Source: Parasponia andersonii (Eukaryota; Streptophyta; Magnoliopsida; Rosales; Cannabaceae). From it: a stretch of 64,000 nucleotides of DNA. The notes under the pieces are model-generated. The model was given only the letters and a program-made list of their open reading frames with translations. It ran no database searches and had not been told where the DNA came from. The translations under genes were made by a program, and so were the position numbers. The DNA lies in contig JXTB01000033.1 of the NCBI GenBank assembly GCA_002914805.1, positions 1,455,082 through 1,519,081 on the forward strand, written 5' to 3'. Shown here in pieces: positions 33,571-46,489 of the stretch (positions are counted from its first letter, which is position 1; the number at the start of each line of letters is the position of its first letter).

Positions 33571-35990
33571 GATTATGAAATTTATAATTTCTTCATTTAT
33601 GGCTTTTGATCGTTCCGCACTGGCTTCACATTCCATGGTTTTCTTATAATTTCTTGGTTTGGATCCATTATGTCTTCTACAATAATGATATCAAATGGAG
33701 CCACATCAGTCTAAACCTTCCCAGTGGCTTTGTAACCCTCTTTATTCTGCATCTCGTCTTACTGTACTCATGTGGAGTTGGTTTATTTTTCCAAAAAAGG
33801 TAGACACTTATGGTTACATTCTTATATCGGTAATCTTAGTTTAAGATTCCATCTCTACTGGCTTCACTTCAAGCTTAACTCGGTTCTCTTCTTCCTCGTT
33901 TTCTCTGTCAGTTTTCGACTATTTCTCTAAAGAATGATACCACTCATTCTCATTAAAGGTAGTATCATACTTATAATCATCTTTTGATTACCTTAATCAA
34001 AACACTATAACTTATAAACCTTCACTTCTTCACTTGAATTTAAGTCACACACCCAAAAATCGGTTTAGTTTCATAGTTAGCAGGATAACTAAATCACATC
34101 TTCATAGGCATTTAGAGTTTTGTTATAGTAAATAGACTTCTATTTATCAAGTAGCATGTTGTTAAATTTCCCCATAAAGTTTAGGTAGCAGAAATAGACA
34201 ACATAATTCTTACTCACTCGAAAATGGTTTTGTTTATGCGTTGTGTCAAACAGCTTTGTCATGAAGTCTTTCCTGCTATCAAGTATTGTGTTATTTTATT
34301 ATTGTTGTAGAGTTTCTTAAACATGTTTTTGTATAATTTGAAGCTATTATTTATTCTTAGTTTCTTGATCTTCATGCTGGTTTGATTTTTAATAAACACT
34401 CACGACTATTTGAACTTATCAGAAACTTCATACTTGTGCTTATCAATATATATCCAAGCTCTTCTAGAGTTCATTGACTAGCAATAAAAATTATTTGCCA
34501 CCTCTCGTCAAAGTTATATGTACTGGTCTTCAACGATTCGAGTGAATGTAATCATGATTTCCATTCAAGTTATGAATTTGAGTAATCCGAGTAATCATCT
34601 AACTAATTAATCCTTTTCCAAACTTCACTTTACAGGTTTTTCCATATATCTACTATTCATAGAAGTTAATCCCATAAATTTATGATTCCCTAATAAACCT
34701 TGTTTTGAAAATTCATGTCGGCCATTCTATTGATCTAACTAAGCTTTTAGGCCACATATTTACACTTCACCATTATTGGTTAGTAATTATCACAACTTCT
34801 CTAGTAAAGGTTTTTCCATGTAGTACATAAATTCTGCATTTTAAAACTCATTTTATAGGAACTCTTGGATACTCTTTAAGACTCCATCATTAAACTTGAA
34901 ACTATAACTATCCTTCTCAAGAACTCCAAGAGAGATTAAGTTTGCTTTAACTCCGTAACGCATCTAACCTTCCACAGAATTATCTCACTTTTATATTCTA
35001 ATCCGAACTTTATCATCCCTATACCAGATCTTATGCATACTTTCTTATCCCTTGGTGAAACCTTACTTCCATTTTTAGTCAAATTGAAGGTTTGAAACTA
35101 AGATATATTTACATACATTTGAAACGAGGAAACAAAGTTAAGATCTACTCCTCAAATTCATCTTGACTTATGATAGAAAGCACCTTGGCACACCTGTATT
35201 TATTTAACATTTCATCGGCCTTAGCTAAATCGGTTTACTTATTGTTTTCCTATTTCTTTCTATCTAGAAAATCCTTCTTAAAGTGCCTTTCATTGTGCCA
35301 CATGAAGCAATTATATTTCTTGGATTTCAAATGGCATATATTCTTAGTCTAGTGTCTCTAGTTTCGTATTTACCCCAACTTAAGAGCCTTTAGCCACTGC
35401 TTCAACTACTATTTACCAAGTGTTCTTAACATTATAGAAATTAATGCAAATTTTATTTCTTCCACAACAAGAGTTTCGTGATTGAACATCATAGTTTCCA
35501 CAAGGTTACTATAAGACTTATCAAACCAATTCAGCAAGAGTATTGCTTAATCTTCTTCCTCCACCATTACACCTACGTTTTCAAGATTAAGAATGATCTA
35601 GAAAAGCTCATCAAGATAGTATTTAATTGTTGCACCCCTCCTTTATCTCAAGATTAATAGCTTTTATTTCAAATATAACGGTTCTCCCACGGTTTCATTA
35701 TGTAGAGCAACTCTAGTTTTAATCGTACCTTGCGACTGTTAATTCCAGTTTTTTTTTTGAAGAACCCTATCACCTAAGCTTAAAATTATAGCAATGTGAG
35801 CCTTATCCACGATAACATTATTCTCTTTATTAGTTAGAGTATTTAAAAGCTTGATTTTACTTCCTGGCACATCTTTTAATCCTTGTTGCACTAATAATGC
35901 CCTTAATTTCATTCGCTATAACCCAAAATTGTTTTTTCTAGTAAACTTTTCTACTAAAATAACAATGTTAAGTCCATAAAAATAGAGTTA
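33570..35990 (-). pseudogene. Ty1-copia gag, integrase and linker remnants
   Basis: This is the 5' part of the copia relic. On the minus strand a gag zinc-knuckle relic reads YNCFMWHNERHFKKDF at about 35270-35325; two of the four CCHC ligands are lost. Integrase-like text (SKHKYEVSDKFK-type, heavily shifted) lies at about 34270-34520. An acidic linker before the RT (ENEEEENRVKLEVKPVEMES) lies at about 33850-33910. The RT N-half is missing or unreadable next to the LTR insertion. The evidence is patchy, but the order agrees with copia gag-INT-RT. Confidence 0.6.
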
Positions 35991-37566
35991 TTTAATGCTA
36001 TTTTTCCTTCAATTTTGCTATGTTCTTGTTAATTTTAAGTTCTCTCAATTGTTTTTTTTTGGTTTTTTTTAATGTTTTGCTTATTTTTGTATACAGGAGA
36101 ATAAAATAAGGATATTTGATGTGAATTAAAGTGAATTTGTGCCTTACAAATGGGTTTTTCAAACTATTGAGATCGAAGTTGAATATGATACAGTCATAAT
36201 GCAATAAAAACAAGGCAAATCAGAGCTAAAATGAAGAAATAACACATCCGAGAAGTCGAGGTGCAAAACCTACAAAAATTTGGTGCCGCAACACCAACTC
36301 TCGGGAAGTTTTGGCACCGTGGCACTACTGTCTACATCCTAGGTCGATAATTGATGGGGAAAATTAACTTTTTAACGTTCCAATGGTCCATATTCAGCCT
36401 GCTTAAAGTTTACAAGAGTCATCTCTTTAAAACCCTGTTTTTGGGATTATAAGAGGCATGTTGGGATAGAGAGAAAAAGAGAATGATAACCATAGAAGGA
36501 GAGGAAGAAGAGAAAGAAGAAGATGAAGACATACTCCAACCTACTCTATTTCTTGATTTTCTCATCAACATCAACATCATAGCATATTCTAAAGTTTTTT
36601 TCTTCATTTTCTTGTGAGTTTTTCTTTGTATTTTTCATATGTAGAAAGTGATATTGTTGGGAAGGAGGATTTAAGCGAGCAAGAACCAAGTTTAAAGGAG
36701 AAGATTGACAACCTCCATGAACACTTTTAAGCTCTTCAAAGAGGAAGAATTCTAAAACTCTTTTCTCTTTAATATTTATATTTCTTGAAATTCATTGTAT
36801 TAAAATGTTAGTATTCTTAATAATATTACGAACTAAATATTTCTTTGTCTAGTTTTACTATATGAACTAATCTAGTATGTTATGTTTTTTTATTTCTTTC
36901 CTCTTTTATTAATCAAATCTATTTTTGAGTTATTTGTTTTATCTCATATATATTGCTTCTATTTAATTTATCACTAAATAGAGTATTGAGTGAAATTTTC
37001 ATGAGCTTGAAAAAGGGACTAGAAATTTTGACTTAGTTAACACAATATAAAATTATGTAGTTTAGGGCAAGTTCGTATAGGATATGAATATACTTGTGTG
37101 ACTTGTGCAATCTCTTTGAGAATTGATAAATTTACAAAATCTAATTAATTTATGTTAGGAGTAATATATAAGCTTATCTAAGTGTTTTCACTTATGTCTT
37201 GGAAAGGAGTTTATGAGTACATTCGAATTCTCGGTTGAAAACTCTAGTGGATTCATTAATTTAAGAGAAAAATTAGGAAATTATGTGTTTAAAGGATGGT
37301 TGGAGAATTAGTAAATCTAGATATTTTTTTTATTACCTGCTTTCATTTATTTTGCATAATAGTGTATTTTCCTTTGTTTTATTTCTTTAAAATATTTAAT
37401 CGATTGTTTAGATAAAGTTACGAGTGAACAATTTTAATACTTAGCTTAGATTTAGTAATTATTCATCGTGGATTTGACATGCTTAACTCCTAAAATTATA
37501 TTACTTGTGACCGTATGTACTTGCACAGGAGTGTGTGAATTTATAGTTGTATATTTCAACCAACAA
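35990..37566 (+). repeat. LTR-type repeat of the 'CAAGTATAC' family, reverse orientation
   Basis: The right end carries CGTATGTACTTGCACAGG (37512-37529), the inverse of the CAAGTATACGAGTCGCAACA-type head found at 62480 and the related phrase at 38990. The body has GGTGCCGCAACACC and GGCACCGTGGCAC (36282-36326), shared with the element at 38957-41281. This looks like a diverged member of that family lying in the other direction. Boundaries are approximate. Confidence 0.5.
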
Positions 37567-37857
37567 ACCCCACATTACATACACCCTATGGTAGGTTTCT
37601 TAATGTACCACATTACTTTTCATGTGCAAAAAAGTGTTACTGTATATCATTTAATACGTGTTTTATGCATTGTTAAAAATCTTTGGGTTGAGTGGCTAGT
37701 TGGCCATATTTAGGCCAAAATTTGGTAAATATCTGCAGCAGCTGTTTAATAGCAAAATGCCCAATCTTTTAATCTCTGTTGATAATTTCAAACCAAATAT
37801 ATCCTTCAAATGGCCCAAGACTCAAAAGCCCATTTTTCCTTCTCTTTTTTCACTGTC

Positions 37858-37902
37858 GCTCTAGCTCTCTCTCTCTCTCTCTCTCGCTCTCTCTCTATAC
37901 CC
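37858..37902. repeat. (CT)n microsatellite tract
   Basis: A CT-rich run lies in the left arm of the element. It creates Ser/Leu-rich ORFs on the plus strand that are not genes. Confidence 0.8.
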
Positions 37903-38199
37903 TCTTTCTTTTTCTCACTCGCTCTTTCTCTTGCTCCATCTATTTACTTCTCATATTTTTTTTCTAGTAATGTGTTCTTATTTTTGGTTATTTCTTCTTT
38001 TTTAACGGTGTATTTGTCTTTAGCATTGTGAAATATATTGATTGAATTAATAAGGTATGTATTTTTTTCTAATTTAAATTTTTTTAGGTTAGTTTATTAT
38101 TTGAATTTATGGATTTTAATTTTTATTGCTAATTTGTATTGCTATTATAGTTAATTTTTTTGTACAATCTTACTTTTCTCATATTTGATGTTGATTTGT

Positions 38200-38740
38200 A
38201 TAATTCTATAATTTTTTGAATTATTTTTCATAATTAGAAAATTTTTTTCTATTTGGTTCATAAATTTCTGATCGTGGTAGATATGATTTTTATAGTAGTA
38301 TATGGAAATACTGTTGGCTAGCTAGTTTCTATGGATATGTTTAGTATTTTCTTGTTTAGTTCATAAATTTGTAGTTATGGTACATATGAATTCTATAGCA
38401 GTATATTGTATTCTTATTCTGTGGTTATTATTGATAAATATGTTGACTATTTTGTTGCTTAGTTCATATATTTTTGGCTGTGGTCTATATGATTTTTGTA
38501 GTAGTATATGGTAATTCTGTTCTCTAGTTTACTATTATTGCATGTGTTAAGTACTTTATTGTTTGGTTCATATATTTTTAGTTATAGTATATATAAATTT
38601 TGTATTGAGATATAATATTTCTACTCTCTGATTAGTATTAATGAATATATTAAGTATTTTATTATTTTGGTCATATATTTTTGTTTGTGGTACATAAGAT
38701 TTTTGTGCTGATATATGGTGGTCATATAATTAAAAATAAG
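38200..38740 (+). repeat. ~105-bp tandem units in the left inverted arm
   Basis: About five diverged copies contain a TTCATA(T/A)ATTT core, then a TGGTnnATATGATTTTT core and a TAGTATATGG core, starting near 38260, 38365, 38465, 38570 and 38675. Confidence 0.7.
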
Positions 38741-38956
38741 ATCAAATAAAAAATCAATTCTAATAGAAGTGTTTAAGAAATGTGAACTAAACTTGTCATT
38801 GTTAAGTTTTTTCATTGATCAACTTATTTGTACGGTACATAGGACTTCAAGTTTTTAGGTTGAAATATGTTTTCATTGATTCAGTACATATACTCATATA
38901 CATAATGTGCATAATTATGCACTTAGTCTATATCTCTATATACTTGATGTGTTTTT

Positions 38957-41281
38957 TGTTGAGCTATTTCTAACATACAAAACACCACAAATATATGCGT
39001 CGCAACAAGTTATATAGAGTAAGAGAGTGTCGATCCCACGAGGAGTACTTTATTTTCAAATACTAAGTACTAATCGATACTAGTTTCCACCTTATACAAA
39101 CGACAATATTCAATGGTTTTGTGCAAGAATTAAAATGTAAATAACAATGTAAAAGAAAAGAAAGGAAATTGAATAGTAAGCAATCAAAATAATTCTTAAA
39201 GCAATAGTAGGGAATCAAGGGATGCAATCAATCCTCTAACTCCTCAAACTACTAGTTTTTCTCATAAAACAATTATCTATGTAGAATTGACAACTAAGAA
39301 TTCTAAAGTATTCACAAAATCATTTCCAAAATATAAGTGAAAATGTCTAAACAAAATAATATGTTACTTCTAATATAAATTGACTAGACTCATTAAGTTT
39401 AGTCATTCTTACACAAAGTTCCACAAGTTACATAGGTATATTCCTATCTTATGTAAACTCACCCTATATTAGGTGATCTTATGATGGTCTATCTATATCC
39501 AAACCTATAATCTCTTCCCCAGTTCATATAGATTTCACAACAATAATCTATTTAATAGCCAAGTAAATAGATGCATTAATCTCAAGATAAAATAATCAAT
39601 TCAACCATGGAATCAGGAAGAACAATAGAGAAAAACCAAATAATTGGATTATATTACAGGTTCAATTATCTCCTAAGAAATAGAGTTTAGCTCATATTCA
39701 TACAAGATGATTCACAACAAATATATAAAGATTGATACATAATCATTTTGCAGGAAATAGAAGAGAAAAAGATAAGAGTAAGAGATAGAAAAACTTGTTT
39801 AAAGCTTCTAATCTGATTTCTTCTTCTTCTTGAATCCTCTTCTTGATGTTGTTTCTCACTTAAAAATGGCTTTAGGAACCCTTGGCTGCTAGGATTTTCA
39901 TTCTCCCTATCTTCCTCCATCAGATGAGTGCAAGAGAGTTTATATAAAAAAGGAAAACTGGCCACGATCCCGAAATTCTGTAACTTATCTGCACTTTTTG
40001 ACCCTACGGCACAAAGACGGTCAAGGTGGCGCTGCAGCACCATAATGTGGTACTGCAGGGCCACAATGTTGATGTGGCGCAGCGGTGCCACAATGTTGAT
40101 GTCGCAACTTCGCAGTGCCAGTTCTCTAGAACTATTGGTGCTGCAGCGCCAATATGGCCTTGTAGCACCCTATTCTGTCGAACTTCTTCCATTTTGGCAT
40201 TGTTAACACTGCTGAGATATTTGTCCGTTCATCTTTTCTTGTGAATGATCAAAATCACCTTACTTTAGCCTTAGTTTCACTTGAAAAGCTGGAATTCTCC
40301 TCTTAATAACCTCTTACTTAAAATGTACATTAAAAACAACAAAATAAGTAAAAAGAGCTCAAAGATGAGCAATTCTTAAGCTCAAAAGGATAGTAAAGAT
40401 AAGTGTAAAATAATCAATTCAACTATGGATATCAAGAAGAACAATAGAAGAAAACCAAATAATTTGATTATATTAAAGAATCAATTACCTCCCTAGAAAT
40501 AGAGTTTAGCTTATGTTCATACAAGATGATTCATTACAAATATAAAAAGATTGAAACATAATCATTTTACAGAAAATACAAGAGAAAAAGATAAAAGTAA
40601 GAGACAGAAAAACTCGTTTGAAGCTTCTAATATGATTTCTCCTTCTTTTTGAATCTCCTCCTTGATGTTGTTTCACCCTTAAAAAGGGCCTTGGATACTT
40701 GGGTTTTTATCCCCCATCAGATGAGTGCAAGAGAGTTTAAATAGAAGAGGCAAACTGACTATGATCCTGAAATTCTATAATATGTCTGCACTTTCTAGCA
40801 CCGGAGCACCAAATTTGGCACCGTAGCACCAAGACAATAGAATAAGTGTGGCTGCAGCACCGTGATATGGCATTGCGATGTCACAATACCCAGGAGATGG
40901 CACCAATGTGGCATGTATATGGCATTGTAGCACCACAATATTGATATCATGGTGCCGCGATGCCGTGCAAGTGGCACTGTGGTACCATGGTATTAATGCC
41001 ACAGTGCTGCGGCGCGAATTTGGCATTGCAATGCTCAATTTTACCGAATTCTTCCACTCTTGCACTACTAACACTGCTGAGATATTTGTTCGTCCATCTT
41101 TACTCGTGAATAATCGAAATTTCCTTAGTTTGGCCTCAGTTTCACTTAAAAAGTCAGAATTCTCCTCCTAATGACATCTCACCTGAAATGTGCATTAAAA
41201 AGAACAAAAACAAGTAAAAAAGAGCTAAAAAACAAGTAATTCTTAAGCTTGAAAGCATAGTAAAGATAAGTGTAAAATACA
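38957..41281 (+). mobile_element. 2.3-kb LTR-type insertion inside the tandem array
   Basis: It starts TGTTGAGCTATTTCTAAC at 38957 and ends GTGTAAAATACA at 41281. TTTTT flanks it on both sides (38952-38956 and 41282-41286), a low-complexity but consistent duplication. Removing it restores the 0.9-kb unit. A second copy of the same head is at 62449. Near the head is GCGTCGCAACAAGTTATATA, the mark of this repeat family. No pol coding is seen; solo LTR or a large non-coding derivative is likely. Confidence 0.75.
39587..41281 (+). repeat. Internal ~0.82-kb tandem duplication with GC-rich trinucleotide-like repeats
   Basis: The text beginning AAATAATCAATTCAAC occurs near 39587 and again near 40408. 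The following parts match closely, including AAGATGATTCAnnACAAATAT and TTGATGTTGTTTC. Each copy contains a GC-rich patch (40010-40195; 40800-41040) built from variants of GGTGCCGCAGTGCCACAATG. These patches make several spurious ORFs. Confidence 0.8.
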
Positions 41282-43859
41282 TTTTTCATTTTTCTTACTT
41301 GACAAAAACTTGAAATGTATCTGTTAAATCTATTTTACAAGGTTATGTACCCTGTGTACAGATTCATATACCTACTTTGTATTTTTAGGTACATGTTGTG
41401 TTTTTCTTATTTGAAAATAATTTGATATATGTTTCTGTTAAATATGGTTCACATGCTTAATACCTAGTGTGCAGAACTATGTATCAAGTTTATATACAAA
41501 CTTGACTATGGTATATGATTTCTAACTTGGTATCTGACTTCTAAATAATATTTGATACATTACTGTTGTATATACTAATTTAATAATGGTATATAATGTT
41601 TAATACTTAGTATATGACTTATAAAATTTGACAATTTCTTTCATCAAAATAGAGTCAATTGTAGAATATTTATCATTAAAAAAGTAGGAATTGATGATAG
41701 ATGTGAGCTTATAAAAAGTAAGACCAAAAAAGGGGATTCAAAAAGGCATTCAATCGACAAAAGCTGATTATTAAACTTTATCATTGGACTGAAGACAAGA
41801 ATTAAAGAGGATGCACAAGTGACACGAAAAGAGAAATATAAAATTGATATAAAATATGTAATTTTGCTTAGTTAAGACACAATGTGATTTTATTGTTTGA
41901 CAAAATAATTACATATATTATTTTAGTTTTGAATATAATGAATATTAACAAATTTTGTCACTAGTTCATAAGTTTCAAAGAATTCGGTTTTTGAATCTTA
42001 GCTATTACTTCCTTATTTCTAATTAAATCACTATATGAAGTAAACTTGTTATTGTTAAGTTTTTTCATTGATCAGCTTATTTGTACTATACATAAGACTT
42101 CAAGTTTTTAGATTGAAATATGTTTATATTGATTTAGTTCATATACTCATATACTTAATGTGCATAATCATGCACCTAGTTTATATCTTTATATATTTGA
42201 AGTATTTTTCTTATTTAATAAAAACTTGAAATGTATCTATTAAATTGGTTTTACAAGGTTATGTACCTTGTGTATAGATTCATGTTCCTACTTTGTATTT
42301 TTGTGTACATGTTGTGTTTTTCTTATATGAAAACAATTTGATATACGTTTCTGTTAAATATAGTTCATATGCTTACCACCTAGTATGCAGAACTATGTAT
42401 CAAGTATATATACGAACTTAACTATGGTATATGATTTATAATACTTGGTATATGAATTCTAAATAATATTTGATACATTACTGTGGTATATGCTAATTTA
42501 ATAATGGTATATAATGTTTAATACTTAGTAATTGACTTATAAAATTTGATAGTTCCTTTCATTAAAACAGAGTCGATTGTGGAATGTTTGTCGTCAAAAA
42601 AGCAGGAATTGATGATAGATGTGAGCTTGCAAGAAATAACGCCAAAAAAAAGTATTCTATTGACAAAAGCTGATTGTTGAACTTTATCATTGGATTGAAG
42701 ACAAGATTGAAAGAGGATGCAAAAGTGACACGAAAGGAGAAATATAAAATTGATATAAAATATGTAATTTTGCTTGGTTAAGACACAATGTGATTTTATT
42801 GTTTGACAAAATAATTACATATATTATTTTAGTTTTGAATATAATGAATATTACAAAATTTTGTCACTGGTTTGTAAGTTTCATAGAATTTGATTTTTGA
42901 ATCTGATATATTACTTGTTTCTAATTAAATCACTATGTGAAGTAAACTTGTTATTGTTATGTTTTTTCATTGATCATCTTATTTGTACTGTACATAAGGT
43001 TTCAAGTTTTTAGGTTGAAATATATTTCTGTTGATTTAGTTCATATACTCATGTACTTAATGTGCATAATCATGCACCTAGTTTATATCTTTATATACCT
43101 GATGTGCTTTTCTTATTTGACAAAATCTTGAAATGTATCTATTAAATCTGTTTTATAAGGTTATGTACCTTGTGTACAGATTCATGTACCTACTTTGTAT
43201 TTTTATGTACATGTTGTGTTTTTCTTATATGAATACAATTTGATATATGTTTATGTTAAATATGGTTCATATGCTTACTACCTAATGTGTAGAACTATGT
43301 ATCAAGTTTATATAAGAACTTGAATATGGTATATGATTTTTAATGCTTAGTATATGACTATTAAATAATATTTGATACTTTTCTATGGTACATGCTAATT
43401 TAATAATGGTATATAATGTTTAATACTTGGCATATGACTTACAAAATTTGACAGTATCTTTCATCAAAACAGAGTCGATTGTAGAATGTTTGTCATCAAA
43501 AGAGCCGACATTGACGATAGATATGAGCTTACAAGAAGTAATGCCAAAAAAAGGCATTCTATCGACAAAAGCTAATTGCTAAACTTTATCACTGGATTCA
43601 AGACAAGATTGAAAGAGGATGCATAAGTGACACAGAAAAAGAAATATGAAATTGATATAAACATGTAATTTTGTTTGGTTTAAGAAACAATGTGATTTTA
43701 TTATTTGACAAAATAATTATATTTGATATTTTAGTTGTGAAGATAATGAATATTAAAAAAATTTGTCACTGGTTCTTAAGTTTCATAGAATTTGGCTTTT
43801 GAATCTTAACTATTACTTACTTGCGTAATAAAGAAAAACTGAAACTGATTAGGAACGAT

Positions 43860-46080
43860 AACGTGTATTGAAAAAACTAATTTCTTTATGGTATAAAATC
43901 TTTTGAACTAGGTAGATAAGATTTTCTTTGTAGTTCATAAAAATATAAAATAGGTATATATCTTCAAAGGATAATATTAGATATCCCAATTAATTTATCA
44001 AAATATTTATACCAATAAATGTGACAAGTGAGTTGTCACTATTCAGTTAGTGTATTCAAATTTATTACAAACGAGTTCAATACTATTCACTAATTGAATT
44101 ATGATAATATACTTGCCACATGTATTGGTATTAAAAATTTAGTAAACTATTTCGGATACCTAGTATTATCCATCTTAATAGGTTTTTTTAATAGCGAATA
44201 AGTTTGGTACATAAGTTTTTCTTAGTGGTTCATAAGAATTTAAACTTGGTATATATGTTCACATACTAGAACTCAATTTAGAAATATTACGTAATTTTTT
44301 CTTAATACTTCATGAGATTTCAAACAGGGTACATACGTTCATATAAAATTTGGTATATATATTATATACAATGATTGTTTTTTCTTCTACCAACAAAGAA
44401 AAAATTTAAAAATGTAGCAAGTAATAAATCTAGTAAATTGCCCCATACACGATGAAAATTTTTCCATATACAAAGATAAGATAACAATGTACGTGAAAGT
44501 ATAAGAACAGCTAGAAACAAAGCAATATGAAGAATCTCAAGTAATAAATCTGTTATATAATCTCATATACCATGATAAAATTTTCATATACTAACAAAAC
44601 AAATTAATGTACAAAAATATAGGGAAAAAAAACCTTCATTTCATAAGCACAAACTATAACTCAGTCCAAAAAAAAAAAAAAAACTAATGATGTCTATGGT
44701 TTTTCAACCTTTTAGTAACACGTAATTCTATAGGAATTAGATTTCTACAAATTTTTCGGTTGTAGCCCAATTTCTTGCTTCTATAGTACATCACTTGCTT
44801 ATTCTTTTACTCTATGTAATAAGCACTGATCTTATGCATGAAGTTGCAATGTACCGTTAATAGAAATTGATCTTAGGAGATGATACATATATATACACTA
44901 AGACTAAAAATATATGGAACAAATAAGAGAATATTGAACTTCTTCATCAACAAAAAATAAGGCAATATAATGCTATATCTCACAATATATATATACCACG
45001 ATAAAAATCATATGTACCAAGACAAAAAATACATGAACCAAACAAGAAATATCAAATGTCTTCACCAACAATAACCAGAGAACAATAATAGCATAAATCA
45101 CTACAAAAATCATATATACCACGACCATAAATATATGAACCAAATAATAAAATATATGACATGTTCATAAATACTAACCAGAGAACGAAAAAATTATAAA
45201 CCACCACAAAAAGCATATATACTATAATCATAATTATATGAACTAAGATATAAATAGTTGACATGTTCATGAATACTAACTAGAGAATAAAAAACTATAT
45301 ACCACAAAAAAGTTATATATATTATAACTAAAAAAATATGAACCAAACAACAGGAAAAAAAAAAAGGATAACACTAATGTCATATACCATAACAAATTTT
45401 AAGAATATATACCACGAAAAAAACTATATATACTACGAACAGAAACATATACATCAAACAAGAGAATATTGAACATCAACATCAACATCAACAATACCCA
45501 AATAAAAAGAGTACAATGTACCATGACAAAAATCATATGTACCAAGACAAAAAAAATATATATGAACCAAATAAGAAATATTGCATATCTTAATCAACAA
45601 AAAATAGAGAACAATAATACCATATACCACTAAAAAATCATATGTACCACTATAAAAATTATACGTACTATGATAGAAAGTTGATGAACCAATACCAATT
45701 ATGAAAATCATTCCAAAACACGTATAGAATTAAAAATAGCTACCCACACCTTACAAAAAACTAGATTATAAAAAGATTAACAATAATTGCAACACAAATT
45801 AATAATCAAAATCAAAATCTCCAAAAATAAAACTCTATAGAATAAACACAAAATTATACATACAATTGTAAAGAAATAAAATTCAAAATAAAGAAAATAA
45901 CACATACCTAAACAAAATCAAAATCGATCGATCCAAAGAGAGAAAAACAAGAACCATTAGAAAACTCCATGGGTATCAGAGAAGAAGAAGAAGAAGAAAA
46001 AGAAGCAAATAATGGTGCACATATATGATTTAGTTGAAGATTCACTCAAAACAATCAACATCCACGAACAAAGCATCTGA
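43860..46080 (-). repeat. AT-rich degenerate tandem units, right inverted arm
   Basis: From about 44880 to 45720 there are many variants of AAATCATATGTACCAAGAC and AAATATATGAACCAAAC, the inverse of the left-arm units. 43860-44880 is AT-rich with looser versions. The Ile/Tyr/Phe-rich ORFs here are by-products. Confidence 0.65.
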
Positions 46081-46489
46081 AGTAATCAATGGCTGAACAA
46101 GAAAAAATAAGAGAGAGAAAGAAGAACTAGAAAATAGAGAGAGAAAGCGAGAAGAAGAAATAAGAAAGAAAAACAAAAAAAAAAAACTAAAGAAAATAAG
46201 TAAGGGCAAAATTGGGAAACTAAATATCACTTGCTGATAGTTTTTATGAATGTGCATATTTCAGTACAACATAAAATTGGTGGACATATGCTTAAACAAA
46301 CTTTAAAAAGTGGTCACACAATATAATTTCTCACAATCTTTCCTCGCGATTTTTAGGTGCCAAGATAGGGCACTATTATTTAAGGCTCAGGTCATGAATA
46401 TAGAAGAGCTTATTTTATCTCTAATGGCCTTCGATCCCCTTCTTTCTCCTAAGACAAAAAAGCTTAATTTTTCTACGAGAAATAGGTAC

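Larger units (their letters stand above)
38789..43800 (+). repeat. ~0.9-kb tandem array, three copies, first one interrupted
   Basis: Copies begin at the anchor ACTTGTTATTGTTAAGTTTT: about 38789 (split by the insertion at 38957-41281 and continued to about 42040), about 42041, and about 42943. Each unit carries the same succession: a TCATATACTCATATACTTAA stretch, a TATGTACCTTGTGTACAGAT stretch, and a segment readable as ESIVECLSSKEPTLTIDMS. This was perhaps once coding. The unit length is about 902 bp. Confidence 0.85.
37675..46340. mobile_element. Large element with long inverted arms, probably a non-autonomous MULE
   Basis: The left arm (37.7-38.75 kb) and the right arm (44.9-46.3 kb) are inverted copies of each other. 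Both have a CT/GA-rich block (37850-37960 versus 46090-46190), a splice-donor-like AGGTATGTnTTTTT spot, and ~105-bp tandem units such as GTTTGGTTCATATATTTTTA on the left, whose reverse complement is in AAATATATGAACCAAATAAT on the right. The outer ends (GTTGAGTGGCTAGTTGGCCA and, inverted, ATTGTGTGACCACTTTTTAA) look like MULE termini. No mudrA-like transposase reading was found. The ends are good to perhaps 50 bp, and no 9-bp target duplication could be matched. Confidence 0.6.

Noticed and set aside
37779-38031. Ser/Leu-rich ORFs resembling a signal peptide or membrane protein
   Set aside because: They are translations of the CT-rich tract in the inverted arm of the element.
39687-41171. Several ORFs with repeated Cys/His/Ala words (possible small cysteine-rich proteins)
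   Set aside because: They arise from the GC-rich repeated patches in both strands and are duplicated with the 0.82-kb unit.
45052-45711. Ile/Tyr/Phe-rich minus ORFs
   Set aside because: They are by-products of AT-rich tandem units in the right inverted arm.
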